Part shown: positions 21,070 through 37,968 of the stretch, piece by piece
Numbering within the stretch: the first letter of the stretch is position 1
Layout: each line of letters opens with the position of its first letter
NCBI RefSeq assembly: GCF_020382885.2
Contig: NC_058494.1
Coordinates: 15,766,001-15,830,000 of the forward strand
DNA from: Scatophagus argus
Lineage: Eukaryota > Chordata > Actinopteri > Scatophagidae
Direction: 5' to 3'
DNA length: 64,000 nt
Position numbers and translations under genes: made by a program
Notes under the pieces: model-generated
What the model was told of the DNA's origin: nothing
What the model saw: only the letters and a program-made list of their open reading frames with translations
Database searches by the model: none

Positions 21070-21189
21070 TACTTAACTACACTACCACAAAAACTTTTTA
21101 GCTAAAATTCTTCATCTGGTGGTTCTATTATGATAATCGTTACGTACAGCTGTTGTATAACTGCTACAACTATGATTTTAGTATGAATC

Positions 21190-21420
21190 TGTAAACTTTA
21201 ACTAAATACTGATGTCAGTATGCTAACATGCTCAAAATGCCAACGCTAACAATGCTGATCTTTAGCTTAATTTAGCATATTAGCATGCTAACATTAGCTA
21301 ACAAGAGCTGAACATTAAGTGCTGCCATAGCTGGTGGAAGTATTTTGTCATAAGCTGTAGCACTGGAATCCATGATACAGCTCTGTGATCCAAATCTGAT
21401 GTGACGCCGGCCCTAGATGA
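21190..21420 (+). repeat. GCTAAC-rich interspersed fish repeat
   Basis: It contains repeated GCTAACATGCT and TTAGCATGCTAACATTAGC words within a longer unit (ATGCTAACATGCTCAAAATG through TTTTGTCATAAGCTGTAG). I recall this unit as dispersed in many percomorph genomes. Exact ends and class are unknown to me. Confidence 0.45.
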
Positions 21421-21981
21421 AAAATCATGAGTCCCTCAGGTTGAAGGAGCACATTATGGAAATATATCCATTAGGTATCCTCAAGATGACACTACAGGAA
21501 AATCAAGGGGATCACCAAAGACAAGGTTTTTGATTATCATGCAGAAACTGCTTTTTTTAATGGTAGGAACTTCAACATGAACATAACATGGATTTGCCTT
21601 GGGTACTTTCACTGTCACCCTTTAGTCAGACTTTTCTCTATCAACTGTGGGCTGTCTTCATGTCATTTCCAATAAGCATGAACTTTGAGGTTGTATCAGT
21701 GAACAAAATTATTGATTTCAGAGCAAGAAATCAACCTTTATCACATGTCAGTGTCATTGAACTGGATTGCAGATAAGGTAGATTTACATTTTGGTTTTAT
21801 ATCCCAGTGTACCCAGTGAGCCAATGAAATGATTCTGCTGCTTGTGGTAAAAGGTAGTAACTGGTGGAGGAATAAGAAAGTCAGACCTTTGAAATTAGAC
21901 CATCAAGTTTAAATACAAGACACGTTCATTTGGGTCATTCACTCTGGTTCAGCTTCTCCTCCCTCCTCTTATCGCCCATTT

Positions 21982-22346
21982 CATCCATCCATTTTCTATA
22001 CCGCTTATCCGTCAGGGTCGCGGGGGAGCTGGAGCCTATCCCAGCTGACTACGGGCGAGAGGTAGGGTACACCCAGGACTGGTCGCCAGTCAATTGCAGG
22101 GCCAACACACAAAGACAAACAACCACACACTCTCACACTCACACCTAGGGGCAATTTAGAGTAGCCAATTAACCTAATGTGCATGTTTTTGGTATTGTGG
22201 GAGGAAGCCGGAGAACCCGGAGAAAACCCACGCAGGCACAGGGAGAACATGCAAAACTCCACATAGAAGGGCCCAGACCGGGATTCAAACCTGGAACCCT
22301 CTTGCTATGAGGCAACAGTGCTAACCACTGCACCACCATGCCGCCC
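21982..22346 (-). repeat. Near-complete tRNA-headed fish interspersed repeat
   Basis: On the minus strand the element starts AGGGCGGCATGGTGGTGCAG (A-box-like GGTGCAGTGG), continues with a B-box-like GGTTTGAATCC, then GTTTTCTCCGGGTTCTCCGG, TTAATTGGCTACTCTAAATT and GGCGACCAGTCCTGG, and ends GCGGTATAGAAAATGGATGG. The tRNA-like promoter head and simple-repeat tail suggest a SINE. Related pieces lie at 7503-7698, 8030-8092 and 24450-24660. Confidence 0.7.
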
Positions 22347-22349
22347 TCG

Positions 22350-23060
22350 TGCATTTCACTGATCACTAATCACCACTTCATTAACCCGGTTACTTTAACT
22401 GATTAGAATTTATAAACTAGACCATTTCCCCGTTCACCATGTTGCAAAGATTTGATAGACTTTTTGTCTCACTTTCTGCCAGTTAATGCACTCAGTGGTA
22501 CTCAATACATTGCACTGATACATTCATCAACCTATTAAATAAATAACATTACACCAACTTTAAAGCTGAGCCTCTGCTGAAAAGCAATGCATGAATAGAT
22601 ACATTTTATGGTAGAAAACAGGCAGTAATGTCGACATGGCACAGGCTGCAACAGACCACTGTCTGTTGCAGCTGATATGCAATTTGAAGAAAAAAACACT
22701 TGTGTAAAAAGTTTAACAATGTTATCTGGTATAATAATTTTTACTACAATGTATGCAAGCTGAGAATGGCTGTGCAATGGATTTTAAATGCTGTTATATC
22801 GAGAGAGAAAACAAATTTTGTTACATTGAGATAACAACATATAATAATTTATAATAACCAAATAATATTTTTTATTATTCCATTAATACCTAGCAGTGTC
22901 AGTAGTTCTCCTGTGCCAAGGAACATTTAATGGACCTCAAATATTAAATTAAATCAACATTGTGAAAGGAAACTGCGTAATGTGGTGCCCTTTGAGACTA
23001 TTCAAATTAACACAGTGACAACAATAAAAAATCAATGAGTGCATAGCCTTGTGAAATGCA
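22350..23060. other. AT-rich DNA upstream of the lectin gene
   Basis: No gene or clear repeat is recognised. The stretch leads into the TATA box of the lectin gene at 23069. Confidence 0.5.
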
Positions 23061-23068
23061 AGCCACCA

Positions 23069-23076
23069 TATAAATA
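23069..23076 (+). promoter_or_regulatory. TATA box of the C-type lectin gene
   Basis: TATAAATA lies about 220 bases upstream of the start codon. With normal spacing, transcription would start near 23100. A noncoding first exon would then run to the donor at 23158/23159 (CAGCAG then GTTTGT), joined to the acceptor CTTCCAG at 23291 just before the start codon. A strong TATA box fits an inducible, tissue-restricted gene, in contrast to the housekeeping neighbours. Confidence 0.75.
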
Positions 23077-23292
23077 GCTGGTCTTTCTCAAACGATCCAC
23101 ACAGGAAGGCAGAGGCAACAGGCTGACGGCTTTAAGAAAGAAGATATTTCTCCAGCAGGTTTGTTCTCAGCCTTTTTTCCTTCATTTTTAAACTTTTTTT
23201 CTTCTTCCTTGCTTTCTTTGTCCAAAGAGATTTTATCTTTTATTTTCTTGTTAAAAACAATCATCTTAAACATTTGCACCATCTCTTCCAGG

Positions 23293-25291
23293 ATGCTGTC
23301 TGTGTCTCTACTTGTTTGTGCCTTGTTGGCTCTGTCTAATGCTCAGAGTGATGGTGAGTCTCCATACATTTTTTTTGTTTGGCAAGTCGTAAGCAAACAC
23401 GATTTATTTGTGTCGCACTTCACAGAAAAGCAAAAAACACTGAAACCATATATTGTACACATTATGAGATGTGATACATCTATCATATTCTGTTGTGTCC
23501 TACAAAGGCTAAACCAAGGAATAACAATATCGATCAAAATATGAATATAATAGGAATCTGGCATTTGAAATTATATACATATATATTTAAAAATATATAT
23601 ATAAGCCCAATGCCAATAAAAGCTCTATAAAACATAAATAATACAGAATGTGATCATTTTTTAATCTTTTGTTTACTCAGTGAAAACAGGAGACAATATT
23701 TCATGTTTTACTTCACGAACATCATCGATTTTTGTAAATATGTACGTATTCTAGATTTGATGACCGCAGCTCGTTTCAAACAAGTTTGGATAGGGGCGAC
23801 AAAAGGCTACGATAGTTGTGAAATGCTCAAAAAACACTTGGTTAATTGGTAAACGGTTAAAGTATCGTCTCTGACTCTTCATACTTTGTTTACTTTGTTA
23901 ATTTTAGGCAAGCAACGATAATCAAATAAAACAGAAAAACAACAAAACAAGATTAATTGCGATAAATAAGACCGGTTATGATTGGAAATGGTTTTCTGCA
24001 TTCAGACGTTCTCCACTCTTCTGTTTTTCCTCAGACAACATATCTGCCAATGAAACCATAATTGCACCAATTGGTGTAGAACCTATCGTCAAACTGGCGG
24101 GAACAAACTGTCCTCTAAATTGGGTGTTATACCAAGGTCGCTGTTTCCTTTTTGTTCCAACACAAATGCATTGGGCCAAGGCTCAGGTAACAGGGAACAT
24201 ATGAAGTCATATTGGTTTAACTGTTCCGGTAATACCGACTTGCATGCTTTGTTAACTGACATCCTCCCCTGACTCTACATATAAATCTCCACTACAGGAA
24301 AACTGTCTGAAACAAAAAGGAACGCTTGCATCGATACACAACCTTGATGAGTACCAGTTTATTCAGCAGCTGACAACTGCGGAACACCTACAAACATGGG
24401 TCGGGGGCTCGGACTGCCAAGAGGTAATATTTCACTACACAAGATTTTCCATCCATACCGCTATACCGCTTATCCGTCAGGGTTGCGGGGGGGGGGGGTC
24501 AATCGCAAGGCTGACACACAAAGACAAACAACCACACACTCTCACACCTAGGGGCAATTTAGAGTAGCCAATTAACCTAACATGCATGTTTTTGGTATTG
24601 TGGGAGGAAGGCACGCAGGCACAGGGAGAACATGCAAACCACTGCACCACCGTGCCGCCCTTACGCAAGATTTTAAGAAATAGAATGAAAATAATGTTTA
24701 TCATGTGCAATTTTATCATAAGTACATATGTTTTCTCTGTCTTCTAGGAAGGACTGTGGTTCTGGATTGATAGTACACATTACGATTATAACCTTTGGTG
24801 TCCAGGACAGCCTGATAATAGCCTAGACCAGTGCTGTTTACAGATCAATACTGGAGGTAAATCACAATACATTACTGTGCTTAAGAGCATACTTTTAGTG
24901 ATGTTTTTGTACATTTTGTAAATTAACTCTGCAGTGTGGAACTTTTCTCTTCTTCCTCTGGTGAGAGTAATCATATAAATACTGTTGATGTTTTTGGTGA
25001 TGCCATAGACTCCTTCAGCATAAGTGATGAAGGGAGGTGTGCTAGCACACATGGCTCTGTTTAGATTAATTGTGTCAGAATCAGATCTTCTTTGGACTTA
25101 TCCTGAGATCAATACCTTTGCATTTCATTTTAATGACTGGTTCTTTCAGTTCATATGTAGCTTTTTTTCAGTATTGGTTTGTGTAGAACTGACTGGCTTC
25201 TGTGTGTTTTGTGTTTACAGGTGGCAAATGCTGGGATGATGTACCTTGCAAGTCTTTGAATCCATCTATCTGTGTCATGCCAGCCAATTAA
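23293..25291 (+). CDS. Secreted C-type lectin, ladderlectin / type II antifreeze-like
   Basis: Five coding exons (23293-23353, 24035-24186, 24298-24423, 24748-24856, 25221-25291) give 172 residues. Residues 1-18 are a signal peptide (MLSVSLLVCALLALSNAQ). Two N-glycosylation sequons follow (NIS at 22, NET at 26). A single C-type lectin domain runs from Cys46 to about Cys167. The mature protein has ten cysteines (46, 57, 74, 111, 131, 142, 143, 153, 159, 167), a layout seen in fish ladderlectins and type II antifreeze proteins. The calcium/sugar site has QPD at 134-136, the galactose-type signature, but the usual later Glu is Asp140 and the usual WND is WDD (154-156). A soluble lectin of innate defence is the likely role; ice binding cannot be judged from sequence. 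I do not assign a symbol because fish have many such paralogues. A polyadenylation signal AATAAA is at 25547. Confidence 0.9.
24450..24660 (-). repeat. Internally deleted SINE-like repeat in a lectin intron
   Basis: Same family and orientation as the copy at 21982-22346. It starts (minus strand) GGGCGGCACGGTGGTGCAG, soon jumps to the GCATGTTCTCCCTGTGCCTG region, and ends at GCGGTATAGCGGTATGGATGG. It lacks the B box and much of the tail half. A run of ten G is present at about 24486-24497. It lies in the intron between the third and fourth coding exons of the lectin gene. Confidence 0.7.
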
Positions 25292-25546
25292 ATCTGGAGC
25301 TGACACGGAGGCATGCACAACCATCAACCACACAAGCAGTTTGTGTGTGTGCATATTTACCTCTGCTTGTGTCAACAGCCTGACATAGAGCCTGAAGGTT
25401 CAATATCAAACAGCACATCTTTAATTCTGTGCTATTGTTGCAACTGCACAAGGGATGAAATGACAAGTGAATTACAGAGGAGCTGGAGAGCCTTCTAGTG
25501 CTTTTAATTAGAAGAGATGACTCTAGTCACTTATGTCTTGTGTCAA

Positions 25547-25552
25547 AATAAA
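25547..25552 (+). terminator. Polyadenylation signal of the lectin gene
   Basis: Canonical AATAAA about 255 bases after the stop codon; cleavage would fall near 25570. Confidence 0.7.
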
Positions 25553-25569
25553 AGGATGAAGCATGGAAA

Positions 25570-27250
25570 CAAACTGGTCTGTGAGTGTCTACTGTCCACC
25601 AAGACAAATAACAAATCATACTGATATTGATCAGTTATAATGTTTACCACTTTCATCATCTTCGTTTAGTGTGTTAGTGTAACGTCTAAGACTGGTAAAT
25701 GCCTGGAAGTAATATTTAAACTGAGACACACACACTAGAAACACAGTGGATTAAAAATATAAACTACCTTAAATAAATATATATACATATACACACAGTA
25801 TATGCCTATAATGTCCAATAGTAAAATAATACGTAAAAAGTGATAACATGATTTAAGATAAAAGCCACAGGTTTCTCTTGGCACACCTGACACAGTTTTC
25901 ACTTGCATGGACACCTCTATGGACATCATGTTGAGTGTTCCAGTGAACAGCAACCAAATGCAAACGTAACAATCAGAAGCAGCTCCAGACTGTTATATCT
26001 GTGAGGGAACAGGCCATTCCTGGCCAAGAAACTGCTTGTCAGCCATTTGTCCCTTAATTGGTGAGCCTCCAAAAATGGGGGTGGGTGTATACAAATGGCT
26101 GTAATTCCTTAATGGTTAAAATCCATGTAGTGGTATACAGAGACCAAATGATAAAAAAAAACAAACGTATACTCATTCCAGTATATATGGACCTAAGTGT
26201 ACCTGGAGAGTACAATGTCATTCGATTTGTTTGAATGCAGAATAGGGACACTGTAGGATTAATATATAATTCAGATATCTGAATGCTGACCATGAAGACA
26301 CTGTCATCAACTTCAGTTTCTTTAGAGAACAAATTGCCATTTCAAATACAGCTAATTAATTTAATTAACTGTTAATCTCATTAAGTTTAATTAAAAAAAC
26401 ATTCATCTTGTGGCCTTCACATGAACAACAGTAGGATAAATGATCTCAAAGCCGTACAAAGATTCTCTTACATAAATCTCAGATACTGATCTGAAATTCA
26501 AACATGTCTAACCAATGATTTGTACAGCACAGCATAGGATTAAACTGATTTTGAAGTTAACAGCAGCTAAACTAATGAGAGCAACTTCATGTTAAATCAC
26601 ATGAAGTGTGGAGACCCATGTTTAAAATGATCAGGACTGAGCAGAAATAAAACATGTAACCAAGAAATTGCAAAATAAAACATTTTCATTTCATTCTTAT
26701 TTCTATGGTTATAGTTTCTAAAGGCTAATTTCAAATTGAAGTAGTCATTATCTCAAAACCTACCCACCAGTACTTCTTAATCTATCCAATAACAATTTTT
26801 TTTTATCCATTCAAAACAAACTACCATTTCATGGGATGAATTTGTCAATATTGCTTCACTAAACAATTAACTTCCTGAAGCCTCAGCTGGTTGCCTGGTA
26901 ACCACCTCCAAGTCACGTGGCACTAAAGTGACAGTGGAGCATCAATTTTTTGCCAGAAAGCAAAGATTATGCCCCAAGATGTTGAACTGCTCTCTAAACA
27001 TCGTTTCATTAAACTTTCCTACAAAAATCAACCAAGATAAATAGGCAGCAGTTAGATGGTAACAATTGCTTCATTATGAACAAGCAGAATCAAACATTCA
27101 ACAAAGACAACACAAAGTGTAAACAAAGCAATGACCTCTAATCTTAACTTTTATTTCGAATCCAATTTAACTTTAGCTTAATTTTGTATCTGAAGCTAAG
27201 TGAGTAAAAAGATAATAAAGGAATCACATGACAGATTAACTGGAAAGGTT
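25570..27250. other. Intergenic region, lectin gene to RPL9
   Basis: No gene is recognised in these 1.7 kb. This is the place where KLB would be expected from the human order, but no klotho-like (glycosidase family 1) coding segment was seen. An X-box-like inverted repeat and an adjacent CACGTG E-box occur at 26890-26919. Confidence 0.6.
26890..26919. promoter_or_regulatory. Candidate regulatory module: X-box plus E-box
   Basis: GTTGCCTGGTAAC (26890-26902) is an inverted repeat of the form bound by RFX proteins (GTTRCC, short spacer, GGYAAC). CACGTG (26914-26919) is a perfect E-box 11 bases further on. It is isolated from any recognised promoter, about 350 bases beyond the RPL9 3' end. Function is inferred only from motif form. 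Confidence 0.35.
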
Positions 27251-27256
27251 GGTAGT

Positions 27257-27262
27257 TTTATT
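27257..27262 (-). terminator. RPL9 polyadenylation signal
   Basis: AATAAA on the minus strand, 27 bases past the stop of the distal terminal exon. A second AATAAA (27288-27293) overlaps that stop codon. No AATAAA or ATTAAA on this strand was found between the two alternative terminal exons. Confidence 0.7.
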
Positions 27263-27288
27263 GGTCATATCAGGACATGGTGAAACAT

Positions 27289-27564
<276 letters not shown>

Positions 27565-27832
27565 TTAACAACTCAAATTTTAGTTACATGCTCTGGTTAA
27601 TGCTCAATTAGGACATTAAAATGATGTCAAAAGGAGGAAGGAAAAGAAAGAGGAATTTTGTTGTTAACCACTCTGTGTAGTCCCAAAACCACATAACACT
27701 GAAAGACGTGTTTACATTGGAAAAAGAAATAACAAGCAAAAACAAAAAAAAAAAAAAAGAGAGAAAACAGATAGGCAAACAAAGGACGCTTCGACGGCAT
27801 TGTCTAACCTCTACGAGTGCAGATGTTAACTT

Positions 27833-30800
27833 TTACTGATCCGGTTCCACTACTGTTCCCTTCTCAGACACGTAAATACCGTCCAAGAACTTTCTGATAT
27901 CCTTATTTTTGACTGTGGTGGCCTGTTGGATCAGAGCAGCTGGAACAGAGAGAAGTTGGGATGATAAACAACACGTCACATCACATACAGGATCACAACA
28001 GAGAAGGTGGGCGGAGGGATGAACACTGACAGATATGGTGCACACAGGAAGTACTAACATGGTTACAGCACAGTTGACGGTGTTTTGTACAACAACGTCC
28101 AGTTTAGAGAATAAAAGGTGCAGCACATTAAAGATAACTGAAGTCATTGGGGTGCCTGTCTGAGGAGGGGTGAGATGATAAACTTCCAAACGTATAACGT
28201 CTGGACATCTTTGCTTTTCCCTGGTGAAATAATTAGTTAGTTTTGACTCTTCAGCTCCTTAAAGTTATTTAAAGTTATTGCTCAGAGTGCTCACAAATCA
28301 GCACATGTAACATTTGAGAGGAGACTGCAAGTTGATTTTATTCTACAATAAACTACAATAAGACAACAAATATTAGGGAGCCACTGACTTCAGTCATCTT
28401 TGCATTCAACCACTGAATAGTGAATACTAATAGTATTGGAATTAACCTAATATCATCATATACATTTCAAGTCACACAAAGAAGTGGCTGCAATTTTCTG
28501 CATCACAATATTTAAGACTTATCAATGACAAAGCTACCAGCAGACACTACTGGTAATGAGGAATACTATTACTTCATATGGCTGGAAAAGGATACTATCC
28601 AGCCATATAATGGCAGAAACATGTCAATGAACTCATTGCGACAGTTTGAGGAAAAATCTGTAAAAGGAGGTGCTACAGGATCTGACAGGATTAGCTACAA
28701 CACCAAAAGACCGATATAAAACTAAACAGAGACTGTAATCAGCAGACTGTTGCAGGAACGTCTACAGGGAGGTGCCAGCCCTCTGCCAATCACATGTCAC
28801 CAACAGATTTCATGATGTGTGTTTACTTTGACAGAATGGGAAATTATTTTACATCAAGCTGAATCCCCGAACTGAACTGATTATATCCCACTGTTGAGGC
28901 AATGACCAACAACCGTACGTGCGAGTTCAACCACTGGGAAGGATTTCAGCACTGACAGTGTTACGAATCCTTCGACTCCAACGTGATGAAAAACGACAGC
29001 CATGTAGAACAGCTGGAGAGACAAAGGTGCACAGCATACCTGAGTTTGACACCAGCTCAATGTCGTTACCCTCCAGGATCAGCTCGTCCTTCTGGGCAGC
29101 TGAGACTGAACAGTTAACACCTGGGAGACAGAGGGGAGAAAGAGTGATCTTCAACATCAATAACAGTGAGATAAAATTACTTCTACAGCACACTTAAACC
29201 TGAGGACAAGATAAAAGTGCATCTCAGTGTCGGATGGTGGAGGAGCTGCTGTGAAAAACGCATTATTTCTGTCCTCCACAGGTTGAAATATAACAAACAA
29301 GCTTTTGAAATAAATCACCATGGGCTGGGGCAAATTTTAAGCAATTAATCGAGAAATTAATCTGCAGCCCTATTTAGTTCACTGGTTTAGACCAAAACAG
29401 ACAGCCCCATTTGGTTATTTTACACCAAAGCTCAAATAAACTGAAAAATAATAATACTCGTATACCAACACAGAAGTATTGAAAGATACAGAAGTATCAG
29501 TATTCCCCACCTCTACTGACAACAGCTAAATTTAGTCCCTCCCTTATTACATCTCAAAAGCTTGAATCTTACAGAAAATAAATACAATATTGTTCTCATA
29601 ACTACAATATTTCCAACACTTGCAGACTCACCATTTCTCATTCGGACACGGCGGATGTACTTCTCGCCCAGGAAGTTCCTGATCTCCACCATAGTTCCAT
29701 TCTCCTGAATGACGACGTTAATGGGGAAATGGGCGTACACAGAACGCATTTTGTACCGGAAACCCTGCAGTCAGAGGCGAGAGGGGCAATGAGGCGAACC
29801 GTGAAGGCAAACAAAATCCTTTTGTTCTACCAACAATAACCAACTGTACAGCTTAAAACCACACAACAGAAATCATGACTACAAAATATTCTAACTGCAC
29901 CTCATAAAGGCTGGGCCCGGAGCCCGTTACAGCACCTTGACACTGGAATAATAAGTCACTCAATAATGAGTGTAATCTCACCAAAGTGACCCCCTTGATC
30001 ATGTTCTGGACGTGGCTGCAGATGGTGCGGACTGTGGCCAGCTCCTTCCTGTTTCCCCACCATTTATCCACACGGAGCTGAAGAACACACAGGCACAGCA
30101 GCTCACATCATTTTCAAATTGAAACAACTACCGTATAAGTTCATTACCAGAAAAGGAATCAACATCAATGATTTAGTTAATTACCGAACAAATTAGCAAA
30201 ACAAATCTTTAGCTTATTGGCTTGTTCCAGCCTGTTTTAGATTTTAAAATCATTTTACAGTAATTAACGAGCCGATTTCAGAATGAAGACACGCTTCTGT
30301 CTGAAAAACACTGTCTACATTAATCCATCTCTTGGTTGAGAGTGTTTAGAACTCATTTAAAAGAACATCCGTAATATACTATAATATACTGCTAAAACAC
30401 TATTTTATTTTGAAGCAGCAATTTGCTGACTGTAAGCTACTTCTTTCATAAACTTTTATAGCCCGATTAATTAGTATATTAGGGCTATTTTCCATCTTCC
30501 TTGCGACGGTATAAACTTTCAATCCACAGAATGTATCAAAATGTACAAATCAACAGCTATGCTTAAGCCGCAATCAATATAAATGAGGGACTGAATTTTT
30601 ATGTGTGCGTGTTACAGGAGAACGATCAAAGAACACTCCTTTCTCCATCAGTTTGATGGCTTGTCTAATTTTTAAATGGATTATCGCGGGAATGATTCGA
30701 GCATACCGCCTTGCCGTATTTGAACCCGCCTTCACATTATACCACCAACATTAACTGTAGAATTTTTCACAGTACAAAATATTTTGCATCACTTCAGGCA

Positions 30801-31114
30801 AATATGCCTTGCTCTTCCTTACCTTCTTCTGTTTCTTGCCCAGAAGGGAGAGCTCCAGGTTGATGTGGTTGAACTCCCTGACGAGTTTGCCACGGGGCCC
30901 CTTGACAATCACTGTCCGCCCCTTCAACCTCACCTCGACTGTGCCACCAAGCAGCAAAAGAACAAAACAAAAAAAAAAAGAACCACACAGAAGGTAAGCT
31001 ACCATGCTCCTCACAAGTTACAGACTGCCTCAAAATGACCCTGTCTGCAAAAATCACAAGTTTCTTACCATTGTCGGGGATGTCAACAGTCTGACTGCTG
31101 AGAATGGTCTTCAT
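27833..31114 (-). CDS. rpl9: RPL9, 60S ribosomal protein L9 (uL6)
   Basis: A component of the large ribosomal subunit near the GTPase-associated centre. Six coding exons in transcription order (31114-31069, 30938-30823, 30077-29982, 29764-29632, 29120-29040, 27939-27833) give 192 residues, the same length as human L9. The start is [15 protein letters not shown]; the uL6 signatures [32 protein letters not shown] and [13 protein letters not shown] are all present. The ATG is two bases into its exon, after acceptor CTCTTTATAG. A noncoding first exon lies near 31775-31807 and carries a pyrimidine start typical of TOP mRNAs. The last exon given here is the copy closest to the human sequence; an alternative last exon lies downstream at 27289-27398. 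LIAS is transcribed divergently from the same region. Confidence 0.97.
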
Positions 31115-31774
31115 TCTATAAAGAGACAAAAACAGTATGTGCTTAATGCTCTGAAGCTTGAATGCATCCCTTAAAACCTGAAAGCTTTACTTCCCAGAGT
31201 TACAAGGCTCTTAAGATTAGGTTAAAGGGGACAGAGTAATAACTCTCACTGGCATGCCATATTGTACATGAAACAGCTACAGTGTAACGTTTGGTCTTCT
31301 GTTTAAATGGGTTTCTGACTAACATGAGAACACTGTAAAATTCAGTGTCTGGCATGAGCAAATGAGCACAGCCACACTGCATTGTAGTACCTAGCATTTG
31401 AGCTAATGCTAACGGAGATCTACGTGAGACCGAAGTTGCTCATATGGGTCACTAAAGAGCAATTTCTGAAAAAGCATAGTATATGTGATTAAGAGCTGAA
31501 ACAATACCAACACTATACTTAACAACACATAATGCTCAAACCGCTGCGGCCTCCAGAACGAACTGAGCCCCAACGTCAGGCCTGAGACAGCGGAATGTAT
31601 GGCAAAACAAATAATATATTTCCTAGCTAACCTTAAATAACGTAAAAATGCAGCTTATGTAGTGAAACACAACACTGTCCATATCCGACAGTTCAAAATT
31701 AAGTCAAAAACATGTTAAACTGACACAGATGGAGTTAGATGAAACCTAGTGAACAATTTTTCAGCTATCCTCAC

Positions 31775-31807
31775 CTCGCCGGTAGCAGAGGAAAGGAGGA
31801 AGGAAGG
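31775..31807 (-). promoter_or_regulatory. RPL9 noncoding exon 1 with 5' TOP motif
   Basis: On the minus strand CCTTCCTTCCTCCTTTCCTC is followed by TGCTACCGGCGAG and a GTGAGG donor at 31774. A C followed by an unbroken pyrimidine run is the 5' terminal oligopyrimidine element of ribosomal protein mRNAs, controlled through mTOR. The start is inferred to be about 31807. A CRE-like TGACGTC sits immediately upstream. Confidence 0.75.
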
Positions 31808-32555
31808 ACGTCACGACGCAGTTGTAGAGCACGTATGCGTCGTCATCAGGCATTACTAGACAAATGAGGAGTTTTATGACGATCACAAAATTTATGTGGT
31901 AAAGGATGGTTACATTCATGACTGAAATTTAGAAATTAGCAAAACATTTTAGGTATAAAAGAGGGAACGAAATACCAACCAGCATACAGACGTTGTTTAC
32001 TGTCTAGTGATTAAGTTTCCCTTCCATAAACTCTGCTGCGTTCACATCAGCTCTCGAAATTGACATGTTCTTCCGAATCGAAGAAATCCTGAAATGTTGA
32101 CAGCTGTCTCTCTTAGTGAAAAAAATCTACAGGAATATGAAAAAAACATAATTTCTCCAAAGTCACCGTCGAAAGTCTTCATTATGTAGAAAATGGGTTT
32201 AGACATTATTAACATTTGATTTAATTTGTTGAATAGTAATGTGTTGCCTTGTTTTTCTTGTCTGCTACTCTTTAAGCTGCCACCTTGGCTGGGACATATT
32301 TGCACATGGGTTTATAACCTCATTAGGTCTCACCGTATTAAATGCTGAAGGAAAAAAAAAGATAGAAACTATAACATTTAAATTAATATTTAGCGTATTT
32401 AGCCCGTGTTGGAATGAGAACCGAACGCCCCAAGTCGAAAAACACGAGGTTTTCATATTTTCCCATTCTGCTGATATTACGTGAATGCAACACCAGACCG
32501 AAGCAGCCGCTTGTCGAGATTTATTGCCAATGACGGTCGCCTGCTAGCTAAAGTC
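31808..32555. promoter_or_regulatory. Divergent RPL9-LIAS promoter region
   Basis: About 750 bases separate the inferred RPL9 start from the LIAS start codon, with the genes pointing away from each other as in human. CRE-like and CpG-containing sequence clusters at the RPL9 side (31805-31845). No TATA box is clear for either gene. The middle is AT-rich and holds no coding signal. Confidence 0.6.

Positions 32556-37968
<5,413 letters not shown>

Noticed and set aside
28525-28719. 64-codon ORF inside an RPL9 intron, considered as a nested gene
   Set aside because: No homology recognised, no splice or promoter context, and it lies antisense within the intron.
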